Source of the DNA: VFJJ01 sp031362415
GTDB taxonomy: Bacteria > Actinomycetota > Acidimicrobiia > IMCC26256 > VFJJ01
DNA length: 64,000 bases
Assembly (NCBI GenBank): GCA_031362415.1
Contig: JANLSK010000040.1
Location: 1 to 64,000, forward strand
Direction: 5' to 3'
Under the pieces are notes generated by a model, which was not told where the DNA came from, made no database searches, and saw nothing but the letters and a program-made list of their open reading frames with translations. Below, piece after piece: positions 8,572 through 17,857 of the stretch. Every line of letters begins with the position of its first letter. Positions within the stretch are counted from its first letter, which is position 1. The translations under genes were made by a program, and so were the position numbers.

Positions 8572-9666
8572 CTACGGCGCGCTCGCCAGGATCTCCTCGG
8601 AGAATCCGAAGAGCCGTAAGGCGTTCCCGCTCAAGATGGCGGCGGAGTCGGCCTCGGACACATGCTCGAGCATGGTGTCGATCACCGCGTTCGAGTTCGG
8701 GTACGTGCTCTCGGGATGCGGGTAGTCGTTGCCCCACAACAGGCACTCCACACCGGTTCGGGCGATGTTGGCGACGCCGACAGGATCGTTCTGGAAGGTG
8801 GCGTGGATCTGGTGGCGGACGTAATGGCTCGGGAGCTCGGCCAGGGTCGGCTTCGACCAGCCCTCGTGGGCCACGTAGTACTCATCGAGGGTGTGCATGG
8901 TCCACGCCAGCCAACCGGCGTTGACTTCCACCAGCACGACGTGGAGGTCGGGATGCCGTTCGAGCACACCGCCGCACGCCAGCAACGCGGTGGCCCGCGG
9001 GGCCATCGACTGGGTGGCCAGCAAGTTGGCGGTGGCGCTGCCCCAGCCTCGGTAGAAGATCATGTCGTGACCGGTGCCTTGGTGCATCACCGCTGGCTTA
9101 CCGGTGGCCGCGATCACGCTCCAGAGCGGCTCCCACTGGGGCATGTTCCATTCGGGCGTCCCGACCAACGGCAACAGGATGGCCCCGACCGAAGAATCGG
9201 CTCCGAGCCGCTCGATTTCGGCCACGGCCATCTCGAGGTTCCACGTGGGGATCATGGCCGCCAGCTTGATGCGGTCATGGCCGCCGAGGCGCTCGAGAAT
9301 CCAGTCGTTGTAGACCCGGCACGACGCTTCGCCGACGTCGGCATCGTTGATGCCCCAGACGTACAACCCGATGGTGGGATAGATGATCTCGCCGTTGATG
9401 CTGTCGGTTCGCATCATGTCCAGGCGAACGTCGAGTGAGACGGCGGCGTCACGAGCGGCCTGGTTCGTGTGCGCTTCGGACGCGGACGGCTCGCTCCAAC
9501 CGAGCGGGTTGTCGTTCAGCACCATGCTCCAACCGCCCTCGTCGTTCGAGGTGATCCGCCGCGGGGCCCGGTCTCGCAGCGACGCATCGAGTCGCTCGTA
9601 CCAGAGGTCGTGGGGTTCATCGACGTGGGCGTCCGACGAGATCTTCGGAAGCGAGGCTGCATCCAT
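8572..9666 (-). CDS. Amidohydrolase family protein
   Basis: A 364-aa amidohydrolase-2-type TIM barrel (ACMSD/decarboxylase-like). Metal ligands can be recognised: the strand-1 motif ISSDAHVDEP near the N terminus, PAVMHQGTGHD around residue 190, and the late GNDYPHPES with the catalytic Asp around 315. Enzymes of this group in actinobacteria act on cyclic or aromatic acids by decarboxylation or hydrolysis; the substrate is not visible. Start ATG at 9666 has AAGGA upstream, and a TACGTT box lies farther up at 9716-9721. It is convergent with the PF10118-type gene. Confidence 0.8.
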   Translation of the reverse strand: MDAASLPKISSDAHVDEPHDLWYERLDASLRDRAPRRITSNDEGGWSMVLNDNPLGWSEPSASEAHTNQAARDAAVSLDVRLDMMRTDSINGEIIYPTIGLYVWGINDADVGEASCRVYNDWILERLGGHDRIKLAAMIPTWNLEMAVAEIERLGADSSVGAILLPLVGTPEWNMPQWEPLWSVIAATGKPAVMHQGTGHDMIFYRGWGSATANLLATQSMAPRATALLACGGVLERHPDLHVVLVEVNAGWLAWTMHTLDEYYVAHEGWSKPTLAELPSHYVRHQIHATFQNDPVGVANIARTGVECLLWGNDYPHPESTYPNSNAVIDTMLEHVSEADSAAILSGNALRLFGFSEEILASAP

Positions 9667-9739
9667 CGTGCATCGTCCTTGGTGCTCATGGTCGCCGCGG
9701 CAATGGCCGTCGACCGAACGTAGCCTGCGCTTCTATCAG

Positions 9740-9812
9740 TGGGCCCGGCAGGGATCGAACCTGCGACCGAGGGATTATGAGTCCCCTGCTCTGACCGCTG
9801 AGCTACGGGCCC
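9740..9812 (-). tRNA. tRNA with CAT anticodon, probably tRNA-Ile2
   Basis: A complete 73-nt cloverleaf on the minus strand: acceptor stem GGGCCCG/CGGGCCC, D arm with AGCTCAGCGGTCAGAGC, anticodon loop CTCATAA, T loop GGTTCGATCC, discriminator A, no encoded CCA. The anticodon CAT fits elongator Met or the lysidine-modified Ile2. The D arm and the GGTCGC variable region closely resemble E. coli ileX, so Ile2 (reading AUA after TilS modification) is favoured over Met. Confidence 0.85.
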
Positions 9813-9995
9813 CTCGCTGGCGGGCTGCGTCGTGCTGCCTGCCGTGTGCTGCGTCGCAGCGATCATCGCACAGGCTGGGGCTTGCGGGTCTCACGCGTGC
9901 CTCGGTCGGGCACACTGCATGGGGTGGCCATGGCATCTCGGGCAATGCTGTTGACATGCGACGGCGGTGTGTCCAAGGCCCGTGTGACACCGGCC

Positions 9996-10001
9996 TAGCG
10001 T
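9996..10001 (+). promoter_or_regulatory. Leaderless-type -10 box for lipoprotein gene
   Basis: TAGCGT ends 6 nt before the ATG at 10008, without a Shine-Dalgarno sequence. A TTGACA at 9951-9956 is too far away to be its -35. Confidence 0.4.
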
Positions 10002-10007
10002 TGTCGA

Positions 10008-11258
10008 ATGTCGCGTCTACATTTCCTCGCCGTCACCGGGCTCGTCGGGCTCCTCGGCATCTCTGCGTGCAGCGATTCCTCGCCGTCGTCCGAGGCCGAT
10101 GCCTCGGCTACGTCATCGGACGAACGGTCGGCGCGCGATGAACCCACGGAAGACCCGAGCGAGCCCGACGAGGAGCGGCCTACCGAGGAGCCGAGCGAGG
10201 CGGACGGCGGCGCTTCGGTCACGCCGCTCGATGCTCAGCCGATCGTGGGCTCGTCGGGAGTCACCGGCATCGAGTTCTACCCGATCGCCATCTCCGATCC
10301 AGCGAGTGGGGGCATCAACGCCGTCACGTTCCTCGCTCCCGGGGGCTGGAACTATCAGGGGTCGGTGCAGTGGGCGCCGGAATGGCAGCATCTCACCTTC
10401 GTCCAGACCACCGTGAGCGATCCGATCACCGGCGTGACGCTCGACTACCTGCCGATCACGAACTTCATCTGGTTCGAGGCGCCCGCCGGCTTCGACGCAC
10501 CCATCGGTGGGAACTATCAGGGCAAGGCCTACGTCCCGCCGGTCACCGATCCCCTGGTGTTCGTGCAGCAGATGTGGGGCAACGGGCCGCTCGCCCACCT
10601 GGCCAACGCCACGGTCGTCGGTGTCCTGGAGGATCCGTCGGTCGCCAACGAGTTCCTCTTCCGTTTCGGCGGCCCGGCCGAGGCCCGGGCGTTTCGCATC
10701 CGCTACCAGTACGACCAGGGCGGTCAGCTCTGGGAAGAGGACGTGTCGTTCGCGCTGTTGTACGCGGGATCGGAAACGATCACCAGCTGGTACGTCAACT
10801 TCGCTTCGACGGTCCGGGGGCCCGCCGGAGAGCTCGATCGCCAGGCCGCCACCATCGCCACGATGATCGCCAGTCGCACGACGACACCCGAGTTCGAGGC
10901 GAACTACCGAGTGGTCCAGCAACTCTTCGCCCAAGGTCAACAACAGCAGCTCGCCGACACGGCCCGGCTCACCGCGCTGTTCACGGAGTACCGGGCCGAG
11001 TCGTTGGCCTTGCAGCAGCAGGTCGTGGCCGAACGCCAGGCCTCGCAGGACCGGATCGCCGAGGTGTTCAGGGAGTCGCTGGGGGGCGTGGAGAGCTACA
11101 TCGACCCGGTCAACGGCGGCCTCGTGCAGCTTCCGGTCGGCTTCAACGTCTACTGGGTCAATGATCAAGGCGAGTACCTCGCCGTCGACCAGTCCGGGTT
11201 CGATCCCAACACCTTGAACGACGGGTTCTGGCAGAGGCTCGAGCCCCGCTTCAGCTGA
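10008..11258 (+). CDS. Secreted lipoprotein of unknown function
   Basis: A 416-aa protein with a signal peptide ending in a lipobox (GISAC, Cys21), followed by a ~45-residue Ser/Asp/Glu/Pro-rich linker and a globular region from about residue 80. The globular part is rich in Trp, Tyr and Phe (GGWNYQGSVQW, NFIWFEAPAGF, GGNYQGKAYVPP). A Gln-rich helix follows (LFAQGQQQQLADTARL, about 305-320), and the C terminus reads GFNVYWVNDQGEYLAVDQSG. I do not recognise the family. It should be anchored on the outer face of the membrane. Its stop is 18 bp from the convergent thiolase stop. Confidence 0.75.
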   Translation: MSRLHFLAVTGLVGLLGISACSDSSPSSEADASATSSDERSARDEPTEDPSEPDEERPTEEPSEADGGASVTPLDAQPIVGSSGVTGIEFYPIAISDPASGGINAVTFLAPGGWNYQGSVQWAPEWQHLTFVQTTVSDPITGVTLDYLPITNFIWFEAPAGFDAPIGGNYQGKAYVPPVTDPLVFVQQMWGNGPLAHLANATVVGVLEDPSVANEFLFRFGGPAEARAFRIRYQYDQGGQLWEEDVSFALLYAGSETITSWYVNFASTVRGPAGELDRQAATIATMIASRTTTPEFEANYRVVQQLFAQGQQQQLADTARLTALFTEYRAESLALQQQVVAERQASQDRIAEVFRESLGGVESYIDPVNGGLVQLPVGFNVYWVNDQGEYLAVDQSGFDPNTLNDGFWQRLEPRFS

Positions 11259-11276
11259 TCGGGTCTGAGCCGCCAG

Positions 11277-12446
11277 TCACAAGCGTTCGATCAGTGTCCC
11301 CGTGCCGAGGCCTCCGCCACAGCACATGGAGATGAGGCCGTAGCGACCACCAGTGCGTTCGAGCTCGTGCAGGGCCCGCGTCAACAGGATCACGCCCGAG
11401 CCACCGAGCGGATGGCCGACGGCGATTGCACCACCGTTCGGGTTCACCTTGGCCATGTCGGGGTCGAGCTCGCGCTGCCAGGCCAGCACCACCGAAGCGA
11501 ACGCCTCGTTGATCTCGAACACGTCGATGTCGCCGATCGACAGGCCATTGCGCTTCAGCAACGATCGGGTCGCGGGAATCGGGCCTTCCAACATCAGGAC
11601 CGGGTCGCAGCCGACGAGCACCGAGTCGACGATCCGGGCCCGACCACGCAGGCCCAGCTCGGCCGCACGCTCCGGCGAAGCCAGCAACACCGATGCCGCC
11701 CCGTCGCAGATCTGAGACGACGTCCCGGCCGTGTGGATCCCGTCCGGTGCGGTGGTGCGCAACCCAGCCAGGCCTTCCAAGGTCGTCGGGCGCAGGCACT
11801 CGTCGCGCTGGAAGGTGTGGGAGCCCGTCTGGCGCCCGTCCTCGTCGAGCTCGGGAACCTCGACGGGAGCGATCTGGCCGGCGAAACGATCTTCGGCCCA
11901 GGCCCGGGCCGCTCGTTCCTGAGATGTGAACCCGAGGAGGTCGGCCTCCTCCCGGGTGATCCCCCACTTCGCCGCGATGCGCTCGGCCCCGTCGAACTGC
12001 GTGGTGGCCTCATAGACGGTGGAGTACGTGCCTTCGCGGGGCATCCCGAACACCCCGTTGGCGCCCATGGCCCCGAACGGCACCGACGACATCGTCTCGA
12101 CGCCGCACGAGATCGCCACCCCGGCCAGGCCGCTCGCCACCAGCGCGTGGGCCACCATGTTGGCTTCCTGCGACGAGCCGCACTGCGAGTTCACCGTGGC
12201 CGCCGGCACTTCCTGCGGTAGGCGCATGGCCAGCCAGGCATTGCGGGTGACATTGGCGCTCTGGGCCCCGACCTGCTGCACGCACCCACCGATCACCTGG
12301 TCGACGGCGGCGGGATCGATACCCGTCCGGTCGACGATCGCCCGCTGCGTGGTGCCGAGCAGGTCGTTGGCGGCGACCTGAGCCAGAGTGCCGTTGCGCC
12401 GGCCGATCGCCGTGCGCACCGCATCGAGAATCAACACCTCAGACAT
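11277..12446 (-). CDS. Acetyl-CoA C-acyltransferase (thiolase)
   Basis: A 389-aa thiolase that cleaves 3-ketoacyl-CoA or condenses acyl-CoAs. The acylated Cys lies in VNSQCGSSQEAN (Cys89), the C-terminal GHPLGGSG holds the catalytic His, and MCCGGGLGTGTLI holds the second Cys near the end. The ATG at 12446 has a strong Shine-Dalgarno (AAGGAAG, ~5 nt away); the longer reading frame upstream has atypical composition and is rejected. Together with the enoyl-CoA hydratase it suggests fatty-acid or sterol-type beta-oxidation, though the genes are not adjacent. Confidence 0.9.
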   Translation of the reverse strand: MSEVLILDAVRTAIGRRNGTLAQVAANDLLGTTQRAIVDRTGIDPAAVDQVIGGCVQQVGAQSANVTRNAWLAMRLPQEVPAATVNSQCGSSQEANMVAHALVASGLAGVAISCGVETMSSVPFGAMGANGVFGMPREGTYSTVYEATTQFDGAERIAAKWGITREEADLLGFTSQERAARAWAEDRFAGQIAPVEVPELDEDGRQTGSHTFQRDECLRPTTLEGLAGLRTTAPDGIHTAGTSSQICDGAASVLLASPERAAELGLRGRARIVDSVLVGCDPVLMLEGPIPATRSLLKRNGLSIGDIDVFEINEAFASVVLAWQRELDPDMAKVNPNGGAIAVGHPLGGSGVILLTRALHELERTGGRYGLISMCCGGGLGTGTLIERL

Positions 12447-12746
12447 GGGCTTCCTTCCGCCTGGCGTATCACGCAGTTCGTGAGCGACGCGCTCATGAGT
12501 TGACACTACCGTCAGAATCGACCGTAACGCCAACGATGGAGCGAGCTCCCCCAGGTGGCGGGGCGGTCGTGCTGACGACGGCGACGAACACGCTGAACGG
12601 TGGGTCGTGACGCAGGCAATCCGGGGCATCGGGCGCGCCAACTCCCCGTTATTCCGAGCCCCAGCTCCTCGGCCTCGTGTGTCAGCTTCGCCGGATCGGT
12701 GCCCGTCAGCCCCCCGGCTGTCGCTGCGTATCTCTTGACGGAATCC
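12447..12746. other. Intergenic region, thiolase promoter side
   Basis: 300 bp between the thiolase start and the end of the frameshifted propeller gene. No credible ORF, tRNA or clear terminator is seen. It must hold the thiolase promoter, but I could not pick a convincing -35/-10 pair or repressor operator. Confidence 0.4.
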
Positions 12747-13136
12747 TCAGGAGATCACGGCTCGTTGCCCGGCCCGCTTCGAGTCATCGATCGTGGCCAC
12801 GGCGACGAAGACGGCGAAAGGACGGTCGCCGGGTGTCGCACGCAGCGATGGAGGACCGGCGAGGCTGCCGCTCGCAAAGACGTCACCGTTCTCGGCCACC
12901 ATGAGGTAGCCGTCGCCGAAGCGGGCCACGTCACGAACGAGATATCGGGGTCGCCACCCGTCGGCGGGCTCCACGTCGGGAGCGTCGACAGCCCTCACAG
13001 ATCCATCGTCGCCGGCGATCCAATAACCCGTGCAGTCGGTGTCGGGCACGAGCCCCACGCTCGGCGCGCCGCCTCCCCCGCCCGTCATGGTGCGGCCCTG
13101 ATATCGGCTGGTCACCGTATGCGTGCACGCTTCCAT
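12747..13136 (-). pseudogene. C-terminal part of the GH43/propeller protein, shifted frame
   Basis: This reading frame continues the propeller repeats of the gene at 12931-14745: blades CTGYWIAGDDGSVRAV and DGYLMVAENGDVFASG follow four of the same kind that end at GYSLLMADGSVHAYGD in the other frame. The two frames meet at about 13065-13100, where the coding strand has runs of G and C (GGGCGGGGGAGG). It therefore looks like one protein split by a one-base indel, either a true mutation or a sequencing error. It has no plausible start of its own. Confidence 0.6.
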
Positions 13137-14745
13137 CTGCCATCAGGAGGGAGTACCCCGAGCCGCGGGGAGAGCCAGCGATTGCTGTGACCTTCGATCG
13201 CAGTGCCAACGCGCTGAGATCGCCGAGAAAAGGGGTATCGCCCATCGGGGTCACGCGACCTAGCGAGCTGACGATCCAACAGCCGTTTCCTGCCGAGCGA
13301 CAGGCCAGCCCGGCGGCCACCTCGCCTTGACGCCAGTCGGCGCGGGATTGCCGGTGTTCGAGCTCAGGAGCCGTACCAAAGGCCCACACGGTTCCTGCGC
13401 GGTCGAGCACCCAATAGCCATCGCCTTCAGGCGTGGCCTGGATGTCGACGGCCCGCACGTCGTTCCAGCTCGGTTCCCCCAGGTGTGACGCCGAGCCCGC
13501 CGTCCAGATCGTGCCGTCGAGCCCGAGGAGCCAGTACCCGGCAACGGCGCCGACTCCGACGGGTTCGATAGGTTCGCGCGCCACTGCAGGTAGTCGGTCG
13601 CGCATCTCAAGCGCCACGAAACGAAGCCGACGCTGGCCGCGATCGCAGCTCTGCTCGCGCTCACACCGCGGATAGAACGGGTAGTTGGCGTCGGGCCAGC
13701 TCCAGGCGTGGTACGCCAGCAGGAGATCACCCGACCTCGGCCCGTCGAGAAAAGCTGTGGCTCCACCGGGGCCCAACTCGAGCTCGGCTCGGGCGAGCAG
13801 CGGATTCGGACTCTTAATGCAGGGCCCGAGCACCGTACGGCATCGGGCGACTCCCGTGGCGTAATCGGCCGAGCGCCAGGCCTCCGCGGAGTAGAACAGC
13901 CATATCTCGTCGCGCCATAGCACCATCGACGGGTTCTCGATGATCCCACCTTCCCACTCCAGGCTCGGTTCCAGGAGCTCGACTGCGGTGGAGCCCTCCA
14001 CGAACGACCGGCCGGCGGCACTCAGCTCACGGATCCAGACTCGACTCGGCTCACCACCGAGGGAACCTTCGCTCTTCCACAGGAGATATGAGGTTCCGTC
14101 GCTGTCGACGAACGGCTCGGGATCGAACGATCCTCCAGGATCGGCGTCGCACACGATGGGCCCCGAGGAGCGGTCGACGAACGGCCCGGCGGGTCGATCG
14201 ATATCGGCGACTGCGACCGAGAGGCAAAAGCGCGAGGGCTGCGCGCTCACCCGAATGGCGTAGTAGAGCACCAGCGTGTCGCCTCTGATGAGCAGGCCCG
14301 GGGCAAAGACCTCCTTGTGCACCTTGGGAAACGACGGATCACGATGTCCGAGGCCCCATGCCGCGGGCACCGGGAGCGAGTCGGCCGAGCGAGAGGCCGC
14401 CCCGGGCCCGCCGGCGATCCAGCTCGTGGGGTCGGTCGGGTCGGTGCTGTGCATGACCGGAATGTGCGCTCCCCCGGCCGAGGTCCCGAACGCGTAGAAG
14501 ACGTCGCCGACCCGGATGACGGCAGGGTCGGGAAAGTCGCTGGCGTACGGCGCTCCCGGCACGATCACCGGCCCACCCGGGTACGCCACCGCCAGCGCCG
14601 CAGCGACCATCGCGACCAACGGGGTCGCGATGGCCGCCAGGCCGGTGAACCACCGAGGCACGGGAAAGCCCGGGTGCGGAGTCGTGGATGGGGCCGGCCT
14701 CAGCGCACGGGAGTGACACGCCCGGTCGGCGGGTCCCAACGCCAC
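12931..14745 (-). CDS. Membrane-anchored GH43-like protein with propeller repeats, frameshifted
   Basis: An N-terminal membrane segment (about residues 32-55) anchors an extracellular five-bladed-propeller glycosidase-like domain. Its GH43 features are DFPDPAVIRVGDVFYAFGT (about 69-87), GGSFDPEPFVDSDGTSYLLWK with the likely catalytic or pKa acids, and ENPSMVLWRDEIWLFYS. Arabinan- or xylan-type substrates are typical of the fold. From about residue 400 there are short repeats with GYW, DGT.W and GD/GS signatures (GYWLLGLDGTIWTAG, GYWVLDRAGTVWAFG), known from many acidimicrobial surface proteins. The frame is lost near 13080, giving an arginine-rich tail that is probably not natural; the remainder is in the entry at 12747. 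Start is uncertain: GTG at 14661 is an alternative that avoids overlap with the upstream gene. Confidence 0.7.
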   Translation of the reverse strand: MALGPADRACHSRALRPAPSTTPHPGFPVPRWFTGLAAIATPLVAMVAAALAVAYPGGPVIVPGAPYASDFPDPAVIRVGDVFYAFGTSAGGAHIPVMHSTDPTDPTSWIAGGPGAASRSADSLPVPAAWGLGHRDPSFPKVHKEVFAPGLLIRGDTLVLYYAIRVSAQPSRFCLSVAVADIDRPAGPFVDRSSGPIVCDADPGGSFDPEPFVDSDGTSYLLWKSEGSLGGEPSRVWIRELSAAGRSFVEGSTAVELLEPSLEWEGGIIENPSMVLWRDEIWLFYSAEAWRSADYATGVARCRTVLGPCIKSPNPLLARAELELGPGGATAFLDGPRSGDLLLAYHAWSWPDANYPFYPRCEREQSCDRGQRRLRFVALEMRDRLPAVAREPIEPVGVGAVAGYWLLGLDGTIWTAGSASHLGEPSWNDVRAVDIQATPEGDGYWVLDRAGTVWAFGTAPELEHRQSRADWRQGEVAAGLACRSAGNGCWIVSSLGRVTPMGDTPFLGDLSALALRSKVTAIAGSPRGSGYSLLMADGSVHAYGDQPISGPHHDGRGRRRAERGARARHRLHGLLDRRRRWICEGCRRSRRGARRRVATPISRS

Positions 14746-15656
14746 ATCTCACCGTCGATCTCACCCCAGCTGTCGAAGTTGAGGTAGCCCGGCAGAGAGA
14801 CCAGGGTCGGGATGATCGATCGGCCGGGGCCAGGGTCGATCAGCTCCACGCCCTCGGGTCGGCTCACGTAGAGACCGGCGGAGCCGATCAGAACCTGATG
14901 CTGCATGGGATCGATCGGCTCCTCGAGCGCAACGCTGTTCAACACCTCGAGGGTTTCGGGATCGATCCGCTCGAGCGTGTCGGTGATCCGGTACACCGTG
15001 TCGCCGCTGGCGATCCAGCGCCCCGGGTTCAGGGCCCGGAACGTGTGGTCTGAGGGATCGAACCTGATACCCGACAGCTCACCGATCGCATCGGCCTCGG
15101 CATCCCATGCCGCTGACCACAGCCAGAGGTGATCGTCCGACGCAGTGAACCTGAACCCGAACGCAGCGAGCGATGATGTCGGCGGGAGAGGCGTCTCGGA
15201 CCCGACGGCAAGCGTGATCGGGTCGAGCTCGAGGATGACAGAGCCGTCGTCGTCACTGCCGGGGCCCGCACCGTCGTCAGGGAAGAGAGCCCACAGGCTC
15301 CCGGCCGCCCAGGCCAGCTCGGGCCCGCCTCGGGGCCCGAGCCGTTCGAGCTTGGCCACGGTTGCGCCGGTCGCGGGATCGATCGAGATGACGGTGTTGA
15401 GGGCGGTCTCCGAAGCCGGGTCCTGGGGAAGGTTGGGGACGGCCCACACCTGCCCGTTGCGGGCCAGGACGTTGTACACGGGCACCGTCGATACCCGCGT
15501 CACTGAAGCGTTCGCGACCTCGACCCTGAACAGCCCGGGGAACCCCGCGAGCCACATCACGTCGCCGTCGACGGAGGTTGGGTAGGCGCGTTTCGTGGGG
15601 GTGGGGCGGGGACGGCGCTCAGCGGAGAAACTGCCACCAGATGCTGGCGGCGGCAA
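14700..15656 (-). CDS. Beta-propeller protein, possibly 5'-truncated
   Basis: A 318-aa reading frame of YncE/SMP-30-like propeller sequence with repeating VWAVPN..., SLWALFPDD, DHLWLWSA and EMWRWDPPTG strands, and ISIDPATGATVAKL typical of such blades. It has no signal peptide, although the family is usually secreted, and its only start is a weak TTG inside the 3' end of the PGPGW gene. The first ~30 residues are Pro/Arg-rich and do not look like propeller. The 5' part of the gene may therefore have been lost, or the start may be the ATG at 15557. It overlaps the next gene by 46 bp. Confidence 0.55.
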   Translation of the reverse strand: MPPPASGGSFSAERRPRPTPTKRAYPTSVDGDVMWLAGFPGLFRVEVANASVTRVSTVPVYNVLARNGQVWAVPNLPQDPASETALNTVISIDPATGATVAKLERLGPRGGPELAWAAGSLWALFPDDGAGPGSDDDGSVILELDPITLAVGSETPLPPTSSLAAFGFRFTASDDHLWLWSAAWDAEADAIGELSGIRFDPSDHTFRALNPGRWIASGDTVYRITDTLERIDPETLEVLNSVALEEPIDPMQHQVLIGSAGLYVSRPEGVELIDPGPGRSIIPTLVSLPGYLNFDSWGEIDGEMWRWDPPTGRVTPVR

Positions 15657-16059
15657 ACACCACCGTGACGGCGATCATGGTGACGATCACCCGAGCGGGG
15701 AGCGAGCCGTCGGGCTCGGCGCCGGGGATGCGGCGCTTGACCCGCTCCAGCATGCGGGCGGCCCAGGGCACGTCACGAGCGAGCAGGGCCAGGCCCACGG
15801 CGATGACCAAGAAGCCGGGCCCGGGCAGGACCAGCATGGCCAGGCCGGCGAGGATCAGCACCGATCCGGCGCCCATCCGGGCCAGCCGTACGACCACGTG
15901 CCTGAGCGCGCCCCGGCGGGTGCGCTCGCGATAGCCCGTCTCCATCTCCGCCTCGACGGCGGCGTCGACGAGTCGGCGCCGCTCGGCGTCACGGCTGTCG
16001 TCATCGTGCCCGTCGCCATCGGCTGGACGGGGATCGTGCACATGCTCAGGGTCGGTCAT
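15619..16059 (-). CDS. PGPGW-type transmembrane protein
   Basis: A 146-aa small membrane protein. After a charged, His/Asp-rich N terminus (residues 1-50) come two closely spaced hydrophobic segments with the family hallmark LVLPGPGFLVIAVGLALLA (about 80-98), then a basic amphipathic segment and a C-terminal helix (about 122-142). The family is common in actinobacteria and its function is unknown. The ATG at 16059 is the first start after the tRNA-Asn gene. Confidence 0.75.
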   Translation of the reverse strand: MTDPEHVHDPRPADGDGHDDDSRDAERRRLVDAAVEAEMETGYRERTRRGALRHVVVRLARMGAGSVLILAGLAMLVLPGPGFLVIAVGLALLARDVPWAARMLERVKRRIPGAEPDGSLPARVIVTMIAVTVVFAAASIWWQFLR

Positions 16060-16136
16060 GAGTCTTCCACGGTGGCAGGGCCAACAGGAGCCGGGTCCGG
16101 ACGCGAACTGCGGCGCCCCTCACGGGACGCCGCGCG

Positions 16137-16208
16137 CTCCGGGGGAGAGATTCGAACTCTCAACCTTGCGGTTAACAGCCGCCTGCTCCGCCATTGAGCT
16201 ACCCCGGA
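16137..16208 (-). tRNA. tRNA-Asn (GTT)
   Basis: A 72-nt cloverleaf on the minus strand. Acceptor TCCGGGG/CCCCGGA, anticodon loop CTGTTAA with anticodon GTT, T arm GAGAG-TTCGAAT-CTCTC, and discriminator G as expected for Asn. No encoded CCA. Confidence 0.93.
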
Positions 16209-16273
16209 AAGTCGGATGAGACTACCAGCGCCGCCACCCGAGGCTGACACTGGTTCAATGCGAGGACGTGCCG

Positions 16274-17853
<1,580 letters not shown>

Positions 17854-17857
<4 letters not shown>

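Noticed and set aside
9951..9956. TTGACA as -35 box of the lipoprotein gene
   Set aside because: It is 39 nt away from the TAGCGT box, too far for a sigma-70 promoter.
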